Assembly: GCA_031363945.1 (NCBI GenBank)
Contig: JANLVJ010000083.1
Span: forward strand, 1 to 21,895
Origin: JANLVJ01 sp031363945
GTDB lineage: Bacteria > Bacteroidota > Bacteroidia > Sphingobacteriales > Sphingobacteriaceae
DNA: 21,895 nucleotides
Direction of reading: 5' to 3'
The notes beneath the pieces were generated by a model. The model was not told where the DNA came from. It ran no database searches and saw only the letters and a program-made list of their open reading frames with translations. Below, in pieces: positions 7,151 to 15,258 of the stretch (its first letter is position 1; the number at the start of each line of letters is the position of its first letter). Position numbers and translations under genes: made by a program.

Positions 7151-9340
7151 TTAAAGCCTGATCTTCACACCACCATTTACTATGAAGCCATCAAGAGGGG
7201 CATAGATATCGCGAAATACTGGGCTGGTCATTGCTCCTGTGTAAATGGTGTCAAAACGGGTTTGACGGGTGTCGGTGATGTTTTCGAAGTTTATAAAGAG
7301 TGACAAATGGTGCCAGGTTCGTTCTGCCATTAGACCGGCTGTCCAGTATCCCTTACCAATGCCACCATCATTTAATTTCTGGGGGCTGAAATAATAAGCT
7401 TCGAGTCCAATTTTTAGCTTGTTTTCAATTTCATACATCAGCACATTATTTAATCGGTGGATAGATACCAACGGGTAGGGGCTTATAACATTGCCGGCTT
7501 TCTGATGTACATCACTATGGGTATAGCCAAGAAATAGCTTAAAATCTGACACGCTTAATTTTATGTTTGTTTCCAGACCTCTGGTATTAAGGTTACCTGC
7601 TGGCTGAAGATACTGAAGATCGCCACCACTTACAGGTCTCAGTAAAATAGGGTTATTAATAACGGTATAGAAAAATAGCTGGTTAACCGTAAAGCCAAGG
7701 TGTTCATTAAAAAAACTGGTCTTATAGGTCAGGTCGTAGTTGGTACCATAAGAACGTTCTGCCCTGGTTTTTGACATATCAATTGGTAATACATTTCTGA
7801 ACTGAATACGTTCGGCATCTTCAGTAAACAAACTGGGCGCCTTATAACCAAGGCCCCCGCCCAAACGGGTTGACAGATGGGGATTTATTTTCCAGAGCGC
7901 AGAAACCCGGGGTAGCAGGAAGAAGCCATATACATTATGATAATCTGTACGCAGACCTGATTCTAGCGTAAACTGTTTATTTACATTCCAGGTATTTTGA
8001 ATGAATGCACCTATTGTCTGATAGTTATAGTTGCGAAGTGGTAAATTACTATCTCTATGCTCGGTAAACTTATCTGATAAAATAGTTATACCAGCCACCC
8101 AGTCGGCCAGCATACCCTTTTTCAGGTAATCAGCCTCAGTATATGTTGATAACTGAACACCTGAAAACCTGTAATCGGGTAAATCTATTGAACGGTCAAA
8201 ATAGCTCAGGCTATTTTTAATTACCAGTTTTTCGTTTTCATTAAAGGTATGGTCAAGTTCAATCTGTGTACTGTAGCGCCCGGTTTTATTTTGCTCAAAA
8301 TACGTATGACCAGCGCTTGCCCCATTTTTGATAAATGAAATATCACCCCCGGTACGTTTTTCAATCGTAGTGTTTAAACCCGCTATCAATGTGGTATGGC
8401 TATAAACAGCAATGAAAAGTTTAGGATTCAGTGTAAATCTATCATATCTGGGAATTGCCGTAAAACCTGTATTAGAGGGGTCATAAGCTGAACCACGATT
8501 ATAAGCGGCATAAACGGTTGTTCCAACAGTCTTAAATTTCTGGCTGTAGAATGTGCTAAGATCAAGTCCCAGAGCAGATGTGCCATTGGCAATAAATGAT
8601 AATTGCCGTTCCTGGGCAGGCGTTTTTGAAACCAGGTTTACCAGGCCTGCAATGGCTCCACCCCCGTAAAGTGTAGATGATGATCCTTTGATGATTTCTA
8701 CCTGTTTGAGGTCTAGTGGGGCCACCTGTAATAGACCCAGCCCTCCCGAAAAACCAGCATAGAGCGGAAAGCCGTCACGAATTACCTGTGTATATTTGCC
8801 GTCTAGCCCTTGGATACGGATACTTGAATTACCACTGGTGGCAGAAGTTTGCTGGGTCTGGATTCCTGTACTTTCAGCCAGAAGCATACGGATATCACCA
8901 GGCTTCATACTTGCTTTTTCTTCTAATTCCTGGCTTGAAATAATTTCGATCCGGGTAGGAATATTTGCCAGAATCCGGCTCGACCTGGTTGTTGAGACTA
9001 CTACTTCATCAAGTTCTTTTCCTTCACGGTTACCTTCTTCCTGCATCTTAATAACCAGACGGGTAGAATCTATTAGTGGAAATACTAGTGTGTCAACCTG
9101 AGTTTCAAAACCAACATACCGGAACTCGATAACTTGCTTACCCCCGGGTATTAAAGACAGTGTTAATAGCCCGTTTTTATCAGAACTTGTGCCTATTGAC
9201 GTGCCCCTGACCAGAGCTGTTGCCCCGATTAATGCCTCTCCAGATTTTTTATCTTTCAAAATAATAAACAGTGTATTCTGACAGAAAGCAGATGCGGAAA
9301 ATAAGATTACCAGAAAAAGCACAATAAGGTTTTTTAACAT
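7151..9340 (-). CDS. TonB-dependent receptor with carboxypeptidase-like N-terminal domain
   Basis: A complete 729-residue outer-membrane transporter of the FepA/BtuB/FecA-like type, not SusC-like. The signal peptide covers about residues 1-20. A CarboxypepD_reg-like beta domain spans 22-100, and a TonB-box-like segment LDEVVVSTT is at 110-118. The plug covers about 120-240 (IRIQGLDGKYTQVIRDGFP; VEIIKGSSSTLYGGGAIAG). The rest is a 22-strand-type barrel with aromatic-rich alternating segments. There is no SusD partner, and neither flank names a substrate. Siderophores, haem, cobalamin or metal chelates are all possible. The gene has its own upstream promoter with an inverted repeat across the -33 element, so it is probably regulated separately from the GalNAc genes. 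LacI lies 99 bp downstream on the same strand. Confidence 0.92.
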   Translation of the reverse strand: MLKNLIVLFLVILFSASAFCQNTLFIILKDKKSGEALIGATALVRGTSIGTSSDKNGLLTLSLIPGGKQVIEFRYVGFETQVDTLVFPLIDSTRLVIKMQEEGNREGKELDEVVVSTTRSSRILANIPTRIEIISSQELEEKASMKPGDIRMLLAESTGIQTQQTSATSGNSSIRIQGLDGKYTQVIRDGFPLYAGFSGGLGLLQVAPLDLKQVEIIKGSSSTLYGGGAIAGLVNLVSKTPAQERQLSFIANGTSALGLDLSTFYSQKFKTVGTTVYAAYNRGSAYDPSNTGFTAIPRYDRFTLNPKLFIAVYSHTTLIAGLNTTIEKRTGGDISFIKNGASAGHTYFEQNKTGRYSTQIELDHTFNENEKLVIKNSLSYFDRSIDLPDYRFSGVQLSTYTEADYLKKGMLADWVAGITILSDKFTEHRDSNLPLRNYNYQTIGAFIQNTWNVNKQFTLESGLRTDYHNVYGFFLLPRVSALWKINPHLSTRLGGGLGYKAPSLFTEDAERIQFRNVLPIDMSKTRAERSYGTNYDLTYKTSFFNEHLGFTVNQLFFYTVINNPILLRPVSGGDLQYLQPAGNLNTRGLETNIKLSVSDFKLFLGYTHSDVHQKAGNVISPYPLVSIHRLNNVLMYEIENKLKIGLEAYYFSPQKLNDGGIGKGYWTAGLMAERTWHHLSLFINFENITDTRQTRFDTIYTGAMTSPVFRDIYAPLDGFIVNGGVKIRL

Positions 9341-9409
9341 GAATCAGGATTGGGCTGTTTGACAAAGTATCCTGACCGAAAAAAAAATTGGCAGAAGAAT
9401 TTTACGGTG

Positions 9410-9440
9410 CAAAGATAAATGCAGAGTTAACCTTTGTCAA
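9410..9440 (-). promoter_or_regulatory. Bacteroidetes-type promoter of the TonB receptor
   Basis: Read on the minus strand, TATCTTTG (9417-9410) matches the TAnnTTTG -7 element exactly. A TTG (9440-9438) lies 20 nt upstream as the -33 element. Transcription would start near 9403, giving a leader of about 60 nt before the receptor ATG at 9340. Confidence 0.65.
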
Positions 9441-9442
9441 CT
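9425..9442. promoter_or_regulatory. Candidate operator over the -33 element
   Basis: AGTTAAC-CTTT-GTCAACT is an inverted repeat with one mismatch in seven. It covers the -33 element and part of the spacer of the receptor promoter. That position suits a repressor. The regulator is unknown; the sequence does not resemble the LacI-type sites at 3398 and 5989. Confidence 0.4.
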
Positions 9443-9504
9443 TAATCTTTTAATTCAGACATAAACGTGTTTTGTCGGCCTGGTTTTAGCTCGATTTATC
9501 TTGT

Positions 9505-9538
9505 AAAAACTGTAGCTCCAAGAGGCTTTAGCTACAGT
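9505..9538 (-). terminator. Intrinsic terminator after the SDR pseudogene
   Basis: ACTGTAGCT (9530-9538 on the minus strand) pairs perfectly with AGCTACAGT (9509-9517). A T run follows on the minus strand (complement of 9505-9509). It lies 58 nt after the end of the minus-strand dehydrogenase remnant and would have ended its transcript. Confidence 0.6.
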
Positions 9539-9595
9539 AATCTGGAAACAAATAGATTTGACTTTTAACTGAGGGCTGTAAATTTATTTGTGTTA

Positions 9596-9871
9596 TTAAG
9601 GAAATTGCAGGTTTGTGGCTAGCGCTGAAAATTCCCAGAGTTTTCTGGCGGCTGTTTCATCCATCGCATTTCCTCGGAGAGTTGCCAGTACCGGATAACC
9701 CCGATAGCCCTGATCAGGTTCATACATTTTTTCTCCCAGTGCTTGATTTGAAACTGCAGCATATAATGTTGATGGTGCGCCTCATACAGTCTCAAAACCA
9801 AGTCCTGAATTTGCTCCGGTTACTATGGCAGTTTTACCGCTTAAGTCAGGGATATCTTTTTTTGAAAACAT
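9596..9871 (-). pseudogene. Short-chain dehydrogenase/reductase with large internal deletion
   Basis: From the ATG at 9871 the reading frame gives 29 residues that end with the SDR cofactor motif (KTAIVTGANSGLGFETV, about 13-29). A TGA stop (9782-9784) follows at once. The same frame then continues with a typical SDR C-terminus (GAPSTLYAAV, a GEKMYEPDQGYRGYP stretch, ETAARKLWEFSALAT) to a TAA at 9596. Only about 90 codons remain of a family usually near 300 residues long. The middle, including the catalytic YxxxK, has been deleted at or near the TGA. Both ends are well conserved, so the deletion looks recent. The original protein was probably a retinol-dehydrogenase-like oxidoreductase of unknown substrate. 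Confidence 0.8.
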
Positions 9872-10227
9872 ATTCAGGTTAGTTTAGAGGCTTAGTTAAC
9901 TATCAGTGCCTAATGTAGTTTACTTCAATGATTCTAAAAACATGTATCAATTTCATTTAAATCAGATTGATTTTACTGTTTTCACTAATTTAAAAGCAGA
10001 TTAGAATAATTTTTTTACGCCTGCTGATAATCAATTTTCGACAAAGATTATCATAGCAGAGATTAAGCGGATATGATTACAATCTTACTGTATATGCTGG
10101 ATTGAAGGGGTAACTATAATTAAGTTTAGTATGGCCTTCTTAGTTATAGGAAGAGCATACTTGAATTAATTACTGTCAGCGGTTATGGCTTGTTGAATCT
10201 TAAAAGGGTTAACTATTAATTGGTAAA
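9872..10227. other. Gene-free region with one inverted repeat
   Basis: No coding remnant was recognised on either strand in this 356-bp stretch. The one structure is an inverted repeat at 10021-10059, where TGATAATC (10025-10032) faces GATTATCA (10046-10053). With a bulge the pairing extends to CTGCT/AGCAG. No T tract follows on either strand, so it is not a terminator. It could be an operator for the downstream oxidoreductase. No clear TAnnTTTG promoter with a correctly spaced -33 element was found. Confidence 0.4.
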
Positions 10228-11676
10228 ATGAATTCAAAAAGCTATGAATATGATGCAGTTGTGGTTGGCTCGGGGCCAAACGGACTGGCTGCAGCTATCC
10301 TGTTACAGCAAAATGGCCTTTCGGTATTGCTACTTGAAGGTAAAGATCAAATAGGCGGGGGCCTGAGTACAGAGCAATTAACATTACCCGGATTTTATCA
10401 TGATGTAGGTTCGGCTGTTCACCCCCTGGCTGCTGGTTCCCCGTTCTTTCAAACTTTACCACTTGAGCAGCATGGTCTTCATTATATTTATCCCGATACA
10501 GCGGCTGCACATCCCTTAGATAGTGGAAGTGCAGCAGTACTAAAAAAATCTGTTACTCAGACTGCTAGTTTATTGGGCGAAGATTGTACCGCTTATACTC
10601 ACTTGATTCAACCTGTAGTTGATACATGGCCTGGTCTTGCAGCAGATGTTTTAGCTGCATTGCATTTCCCAAGGCATCCTCTTGATATGGCTCAGTTTGG
10701 CTTTAAAGCATTGACATCTGCTGTGACCCTTGCTAAACGTTTTAAAACTGAAGAGGCAAGGGCTCTTTTAGCAGGAATGGCAGCACATAGTATCCAGCCC
10801 CTGACAAATATCGCTACATCGGCTGTAGCTCTTGTACTTATGGCCAACGGGCATTTAAAAGGTTGGCCTGTACCCAAAGGAGGGGCTAAAAGTATTGCTT
10901 CGGCCCTGGCTTCGTTTTTTATTTCAATTGGGGGGAAGATAGAAACAGGTACCTATATCAAAATGCTGAGTCAGCTTCCGTCAGCAAAGGCCATACTCTT
11001 TGATGTTACTCCCAAACAGCTTTTAACCATAGCCGGTCATCAGTTTTCTACTCTTTATAAATGGCAGCTTGAACGCTACCGTTACGGGATGGGGGTATTC
11101 AAAATTGACTGGGCACTTGATGATAGCATACCCTTTAAAGCTGAAGCTGCCAGGCAGGCAGGTACCATTCATCTCGGAGGAACCTTAGAAGAAATCACAT
11201 ATAATGAGGCCCAAACAAGTAAGGGCCATTATCCTGACCTGCCATTTGTTTTATTGGCCCAGCAAAGTGTATTTGACTCAACCCGTGCTCCTGCATCCAA
11301 GCATACCGGTTGGGCCTATTGCCATGTTCCAAACGGTTCTAGGAAAGACATGACTGAGAATATCGAGAGGCAGGTTGAGCGTTTTGCCCCCGGCTTTCGT
11401 GAGCGCATCCTGGCCAGGCATACATTTAATACCAGCCAGCTGGAAAGCTATAATCCAAATAATATTGGGGGTGACATCAATGGGGGTATTATTGATCTCG
11501 GGCAACTATTTACCCGGCCGGCCTTAAGAAGTTCGCCTTACCGTACATCAGCAAAAGGCTTATATATCTGTTCTTCGTCTACGCCTCCTGGTGGAGGTGT
11601 TCACGGTATGAGCGGTTACAATGCGGCCAGTCAGGCATTGAAAGATGTATTTAACATTCATCCCCGCATTTTGTAA
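10228..11676 (+). CDS. FAD-dependent oxidoreductase, CrtI/PYROXD2-like (COG1233)
   Basis: A 482-residue flavin-dependent oxidoreductase of the phytoene-desaturase-related group, closest in style to PYROXD2-like proteins. The dinucleotide-binding motif VVVGSGPNGLAAA is at 11-23, with the acidic strand end at Glu37. The second flavin motif (QIGGGLSTE, about 41-49) is present. The C-terminal FAD-binding segment is GLYICSSSTPPGGGVHGMSG (444-463). The protein looks complete and has neither signal peptide nor membrane segments. No carotenoid genes are nearby, so a carotenoid desaturase role is not supported and the substrate is unknown. It stands alone, convergent with the serine hydrolase gene. 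The ATG at 10228 is the first in frame and lies just before the Rossmann fold, as expected. Confidence 0.88.
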   Translation: MNSKSYEYDAVVVGSGPNGLAAAILLQQNGLSVLLLEGKDQIGGGLSTEQLTLPGFYHDVGSAVHPLAAGSPFFQTLPLEQHGLHYIYPDTAAAHPLDSGSAAVLKKSVTQTASLLGEDCTAYTHLIQPVVDTWPGLAADVLAALHFPRHPLDMAQFGFKALTSAVTLAKRFKTEEARALLAGMAAHSIQPLTNIATSAVALVLMANGHLKGWPVPKGGAKSIASALASFFISIGGKIETGTYIKMLSQLPSAKAILFDVTPKQLLTIAGHQFSTLYKWQLERYRYGMGVFKIDWALDDSIPFKAEAARQAGTIHLGGTLEEITYNEAQTSKGHYPDLPFVLLAQQSVFDSTRAPASKHTGWAYCHVPNGSRKDMTENIERQVERFAPGFRERILARHTFNTSQLESYNPNNIGGDINGGIIDLGQLFTRPALRSSPYRTSAKGLYICSSSTPPGGGVHGMSGYNAASQALKDVFNIHPRIL

Positions 11677-11692
11677 GGCTGAAATAATACAT

Positions 11693-11731
11693 GAACTACT
11701 ACTAAGCAAACCATCAGACTGGCAGTAGTTC
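11693..11731. repeat. Inverted repeat between convergent genes
   Basis: GAACTACT (11693-11700) and AGTAGTTC (11724-11731) pair perfectly around a 23-nt loop, between the convergent oxidoreductase and serine hydrolase genes. The position suits transcript termination. The loop is long and no T tract follows, so the function is uncertain. Confidence 0.3.
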
Positions 11732-11749
11732 TGCTTTAAAAAACTCAGG

Positions 11750-13197
11750 TCATTCCTTAGTCGCTACCAGTTCATTCCCGTTTTGAAGCAGGGTTAATTT
11801 TTTAATAGTGCCATCACTTTCTTTGGTAAACTTGATTTTTGCCGCTACCAGTGTATAAAAAAAGTTGAGCTCAGATTCAGGATAAATTTCGATCCGTATC
11901 TGTCCTGTTAACTGCGCATAGGCCTGACCGGCATCAGTTGTTACGTTAAGCTTCAAACTAGGCGCGGCTATTAATGAATATGTGCCTTCTACGGCTTTTA
12001 ACTGTGCTGGATTCAAGGCAACACTTTTTTGAAAAGGCTTAGCCTGAGGTATTTTAAAGGGCATTTTAAAGAGAATATTTTGGGTTTCATTTCGAAGCTG
12101 ATACATGTCGACTACATTCCAGATATTAGTCAGAATGATAATGACCTTGTTTTTATCGGGATAACGGGCAATTATAGTCATATAGCCAGGGTAGCCCCCA
12201 GTATGCAAATACTGTTTTCCTGCGAAGCCTGATTCTCCCATTAAAAGCCAGCCGAAGCCATAGGGTATTCCCGTGAGTGAGGCTATTGAACCATCTGTAA
12301 GTTTTGCAGGCAGATATGCGAATTCCTGTTCCTGTTTGCTAATCAATTTATCTGTATACAATACCTGATCCCATTTAAACATATCTTCAGTGTTACTGCT
12401 GATACCATAAGGTCCGGCTATACCGTCAAAGTAATACTGATAAATGTTAGCTGTGATACCGTCGTTGTCTACAAATCTACCTTTGACAGGATCATAAATA
12501 TTTCCTATGGCATAATTTTTTAACTGCTTTTTTGCTGCTCTCTGACCGTAAATGATGGTATGAGTCATTCCTGCTGGTTTGAAAATGAAATCATTCATAT
12601 AATCTTTAAATGAGAGCTTTGATGTTTTTTCAACGATCAGAGCAAGTATTACATAATTGGTATTTGAATAAGAAAATTTTTCTCCTGGTTTAAAAATTAA
12701 AGGTGGGGCATTCTTAATGATTGATGAAAGAATGTCTTTGTTATAATTTACCCTGTTTACGTCAACCTGTTTTTCATTCCAGCCTAAGAATTCTGCTATG
12801 CCCGAAGTATGATGTAATAAGTTATTTATTGTTATACCTGAGTAAGGTATCTGTGGAAAATATTTCTTGATATCGTCTTCATAGTCTAGTTTGTGGGCCT
12901 GATGAAGTTGCATGATAGCCATGGCTGTAAACTGTTTGGATACAGATGCCAGCTCAAATAAAGTTTGATTGGTTAGCAGCTTTTTGGTGTTGAAATCGAC
13001 ATATCCAAAAGATTTTTCATAGATGGGTTTTCCGTTTTCAGCAACCAGAACGCATCCATTAAAGTTTCCCTGTTTATATAGCGTATTATAGAGTGAATCA
13101 AACTTATTTGTAGTCTGAGCCGTTGCAAGGCCCAGGTTGAGGAGTGTAAAAAAAAAATACTGATTACCGTTATGATCTGGGGTTGATTCTTATGCAT
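11750..13197 (-). pseudogene. Serine hydrolase (class C beta-lactamase family), frameshifted in signal peptide
   Basis: A penicillin-binding-protein-like serine hydrolase of about 482 residues, if one base is restored. The ATG at 13197 starts a signal peptide (MHKNQPQIITVISIFF). This leaves frame at a run of ten T (minus strand; 13148-13157). The next frame continues the signal sequence (TLLNLGLATAQ), then the mature domain GNFNGCVLVAENGKPIYEKS and the catalytic SxxK motif in ELASVSKQF (Ser codon 12944-12946). The second motif YSN (FSYSNTNYV) and third motif HTG (LHTGGYPG) follow. The first ATG of the main frame (12922) lies after the active-site serine, so an annotation starting there would lack the nucleophile. 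Eleven or eight T would restore one frame. It may be a true frameshift, a phase-variable tract or a sequencing error. The substrate is unknown. Confidence 0.8.
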
Positions 13198-13384
13198 AAT
13201 TGCTGTAAGATATCTTAAACCAGTCTATCTTATTTTAAACTGACAAGCAAAAAGTAATTCTATTAGATTCAAGCTTTATTGTATTGATTTTTATACTTTA
13301 TCTATTGAAGCTCAGGTTAAATTCCCGGATGAGCGTATAATTATATCCCTGATTTTAAGGGGCTTTAAGGTATCATAAAATGCT

Positions 13385-13929
13385 ATGTCAAAAAGTGCCT
13401 CAAATGCTGTAAGTCGTGGATATTCTTATAAAATTGTCCTGAGTATTGGTCATGTCAGGGTGAAATACGGAAACAGTATAATTGACCTTGAAGGGTTATA
13501 CCTGTTTTATGCTAACCCTCATACCCCATATGCGGCCGAAATTGTATATCAGACCTAGACTGGCTCTATCTGCGTTTTTGCTGAAAGTCTTATCAGGCCC
13601 TTTGAGCGTTCTGATACCTTTCAACAATCTCCTTTCTTTAGACTAAATACAAATCCGGTATTCAAACTGAATGAAGAACAGTAAATAAGTTTTATACTGT
13701 CTTTGAAAGTATGATCTAGGCTGAAAAGACTGATTACCGGTATAAAGATGATATTATGCGTAATTATATGGGGCTTTTTGTTGATGAATTATTAAGATTA
13801 AGACCCACTGAGCACAGCATTGCTTCTTTTCTTTTGACCAACCGTGTTCGTACGTGTTCGTATATACTTTTGCATTTGCCGTTATTTAATCATAGTCTTT
13901 TTAGGGCAGATAGAAAATCAAATAATTGA
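13385..13929 (+). pseudogene. AraC-family regulator remnant (sensor domain only)
   Basis: The N-terminal cupin-like part of a Bacteroidetes AraC-family regulator is readable: GYSYKIVLSIG, DLEGLYLFYANPHTPYAAEI, TGSICVFAESLI, SPFFRLNTNPVFKLNEEQ. After a frame change come FYTVFESMI and EKTDYRYKDDIMRNYMGLFV. In-frame stops occur at 13556-13558 (TAG) and 13682-13684 (TAA), and another TAG follows FESMI. The two-helix DNA-binding domain is missing: recognisable homology ends near 13842, exactly where a 10-bp tandem repeat begins. The gene lies just upstream of the aldo/keto reductase remnant. Regulator-oxidoreductase pairs of this kind are common, so the two probably decayed together. Confidence 0.75.
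13843..13862. repeat. Perfect 10-bp tandem repeat at the end of the AraC remnant
   Basis: CGTGTTCGTA occurs twice in direct succession (13843-13852 and 13853-13862). It lies at the point where AraC homology stops, so it may mark the scar of the deletion that removed the DNA-binding domain. Confidence 0.6.
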
Positions 13930-13944
13930 CCAATCACTATAATT

Positions 13945-14055
13945 ATGCTAAATCGGAAGTTTGGAAGTAACGGATCCAAAGTAGCAGCAATCGGACTAGG
14001 TTGTATGAATATGAGTCATGGGCATGCAAATAATTATGACCGCGGTCATAATTGA
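13945..14055 (+). pseudogene. Aldo/keto reductase, N-terminal remnant
   Basis: The ATG at 13945 begins MLNRKFGSNGSKVAAIGLGC followed by MNMSHG. This is the characteristic first strand of the aldo/keto reductase barrel (LGxxGxxVxxIGLGCMxM). Homology ends after about 26 residues and the frame stops with TGA at 14053, so roughly 300 residues of the family are missing. The catalytic Asp-Tyr-Lys-His residues are all lost. It follows the AraC remnant on the same strand, and the tRNA-Lys terminator begins about 30 bp further on. Confidence 0.75.
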
Positions 14056-14083
14056 TTACTGTCAAGAGAGAAATCTTGACCAT

Positions 14084-14113
14084 AAAAAAAGCCACTAAAT
14101 CTAGTGGCTTTTT
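14084..14113 (-). terminator. Intrinsic terminator of tRNA-Lys
   Basis: The stem GCCACTA/TAGTGGC (14091-14097 and 14102-14108) with a 4-nt loop is extended by A/T pairs. It ends in a seven-T run on the minus strand. It lies directly after the tRNA-Lys 3' end and fits a textbook rho-independent terminator. Confidence 0.88.
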
Positions 14114-14114
14114 G

Positions 14115-14187
14115 TGATCCAGCTGGGATTCGAACCCAGGACCCCAACATTAAAAGTGTTATGCTCTACCAGCTGAGCTACTGAATC
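14115..14187 (-). tRNA. tRNA-Lys (anticodon TTT)
   Basis: A 73-nt tRNA folds fully on the minus strand. The acceptor stem is GATTCAG/CTGGATC (one G-U pair) with discriminator A. The D arm is GCTC/GAGC. The anticodon arm has loop CTTTTAA, giving anticodon TTT. The variable loop is five nucleotides. The T arm is CTGGG/CCCAG with loop TTCGAAT. The CCA end is not encoded. It has its own promoter about 60 bp upstream and a terminator directly downstream, and remains intact between decayed genes. Confidence 0.97.
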
Positions 14188-14246
14188 ATTAAGACAATTA
14201 AGTTGTCAGCTGCTCCGATTTAGGACTTATCTTTTTTACCGGAGTG

Positions 14247-14277
14247 CAAATATAGAAATTCTACTCGTTTGATCAAA
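14247..14277 (-). promoter_or_regulatory. Promoter of tRNA-Lys (TTTG-N19-TAnnTTTG)
   Basis: On the minus strand TTTG (14277-14274) is followed after exactly 19 nt by TATATTTG (14254-14247). This matches the Bacteroidetes housekeeping promoter without mismatch. Transcription would start near 14240, leaving about 50 nt of leader for processing before the tRNA. Confidence 0.8.
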
Positions 14278-14650
14278 CTCTATTTTCGGTATGCTTAAAA
14301 GCTACTGATTATCAGGGCAGAAATTTTTATATTCTGTTTTAAGGTTATAGGATTAAAAAACTGACTTTGGCAGAAACAATTTTATAAATCTTAAAATTAA
14401 CTCATTTTGAATAAAAGCTAGTAGTGCTAGTTTTTTAAGAGTTTAGCCTATTGAGGTAGAATTACAGCTATCCATAAATACATGCAGATTTTTTTCTAAA
14501 TATTACTTAAAAAGGCTTAGCAGTGAATTATAGACAATAACTTATTCAAGGCTGACACTGATACTACAAAATAGTATTATTTTAAGTCAAGGTCAATTAT
14601 GAAAGAGCAGAGTTGTATCTGAAAAGATAGGGTCGTAGATAGTTGACTCG
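14278..14650. other. Gene-free region, nothing recognised
   Basis: This AT-rich stretch has stops in all frames and no recognisable protein remnant. Small inverted repeats such as ATACTA-CAAAA-TAGTAT (14561-14577) are present but have no assignable function. It is probably older decayed sequence. Confidence 0.4.
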
Positions 14651-14866
14651 TTATTTTTGCACTGTAATGTCAATATAAAGTTGTTCTACCTTTTTACGTG
14701 CCCAAGGTGTTTTGCGTAAAAAAGTAAGGCTTGATTTTATGCTTGGATCAGCTGTAAAGCAGTTGATTGTAATTAGCTGTCCGAGTTCTTCCCATCCAAA
14801 ATGTGCTACCAGTTTAGTTACTATTGTTTCTAATGTCTTGCCGTGCAGGGGATCAATACTCATCAT
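14651..14866 (-). CDS. VF530-family small DNA-binding protein (DUF2132)
   Basis: A 71-residue cytoplasmic protein that matches the VF530 (DUF2132) family along its whole length. The hallmarks are DPLHGKTLETIVTKLVAHFG (about 5-24), GWEELGQLITINCFTADPSI (24-43), and the very conserved KSSLTFLRKTPWARKKVEQL (44-63). The family takes its name from a Vibrio protein and is described as a small helical DNA-binding protein. Its physiological role is not established. The gene is complete and of normal size, and it stands alone among pseudogenes. Selection has therefore kept it while its neighbours were lost. No clear promoter was identified upstream. Confidence 0.88.
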   Translation of the reverse strand: MMSIDPLHGKTLETIVTKLVAHFGWEELGQLITINCFTADPSIKSSLTFLRKTPWARKKVEQLYIDITVQK

Positions 14867-15002
14867 GCGGTAAAAATAAAGGTTAATTGCCTTTTTTAGT
14901 AGTTTTTTGCAACTGTGATAACTAGGACTGTCTCTTAACCGCTCATTCGGGCTCTTATTTATACTTCCAGCCTCATTAGTAATTTGTAAGCATCAGTTTG
15001 AT

Positions 15003-15190
15003 TTACTGTTTAAAATAAACCCTCAAATAGTCGACTTCAAATTTAGCCGGAAATTCTGTTCCCTGCCCCATAAAGACCAGGCTCGTGACTGGCTTAACAA
15101 GCAGAAAAAATCCTTAGACTTTCCTTTTGGACCTTTGCAGATACCTACAGCGAAAAACAGCATAAATTTGGCTCGTTCAAACCGATAAAA
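15003..15190 (-). pseudogene. Possible GH16-like C-terminal remnant
   Basis: On the minus strand one frame reads AKFMLFFAVGICKGPKG. A second frame then gives GTEFPAKFEVDYLRVYFKQ followed by TAA (15003-15005). The ending FPA-FEVDYxRVY is typical of the last strand of laminarinase-like GH16 domains, where it follows a segment like 'PFFMLLNLAVG'. A frameshift separates the two pieces and nothing else of the domain is readable. This is a tentative identification from a short motif. The rest of 14867-15258 shows nothing recognisable. Confidence 0.4.
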
Positions 15191-15258
15191 GATGCTCGGA
15201 AAAAGAGTTAATTTTAATTAATATCCATTTGACCATAAAATCATTAACGCCTAAAAAT

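Noticed and set aside
9613..9882. Plus-strand 89-residue protein
   Set aside because: It is antisense to the short-chain dehydrogenase remnant, whose motifs are unmistakable on the minus strand.
10021..10059. Terminator
   Set aside because: The hairpin has no following T run on either strand; the only T run lies on the wrong side.
12973..13197. Separate small protein starting at 13197
   Set aside because: Only its first 16 or so residues are meaningful. They are the signal peptide of the serine hydrolase, and the rest is the wrong frame after the T run.
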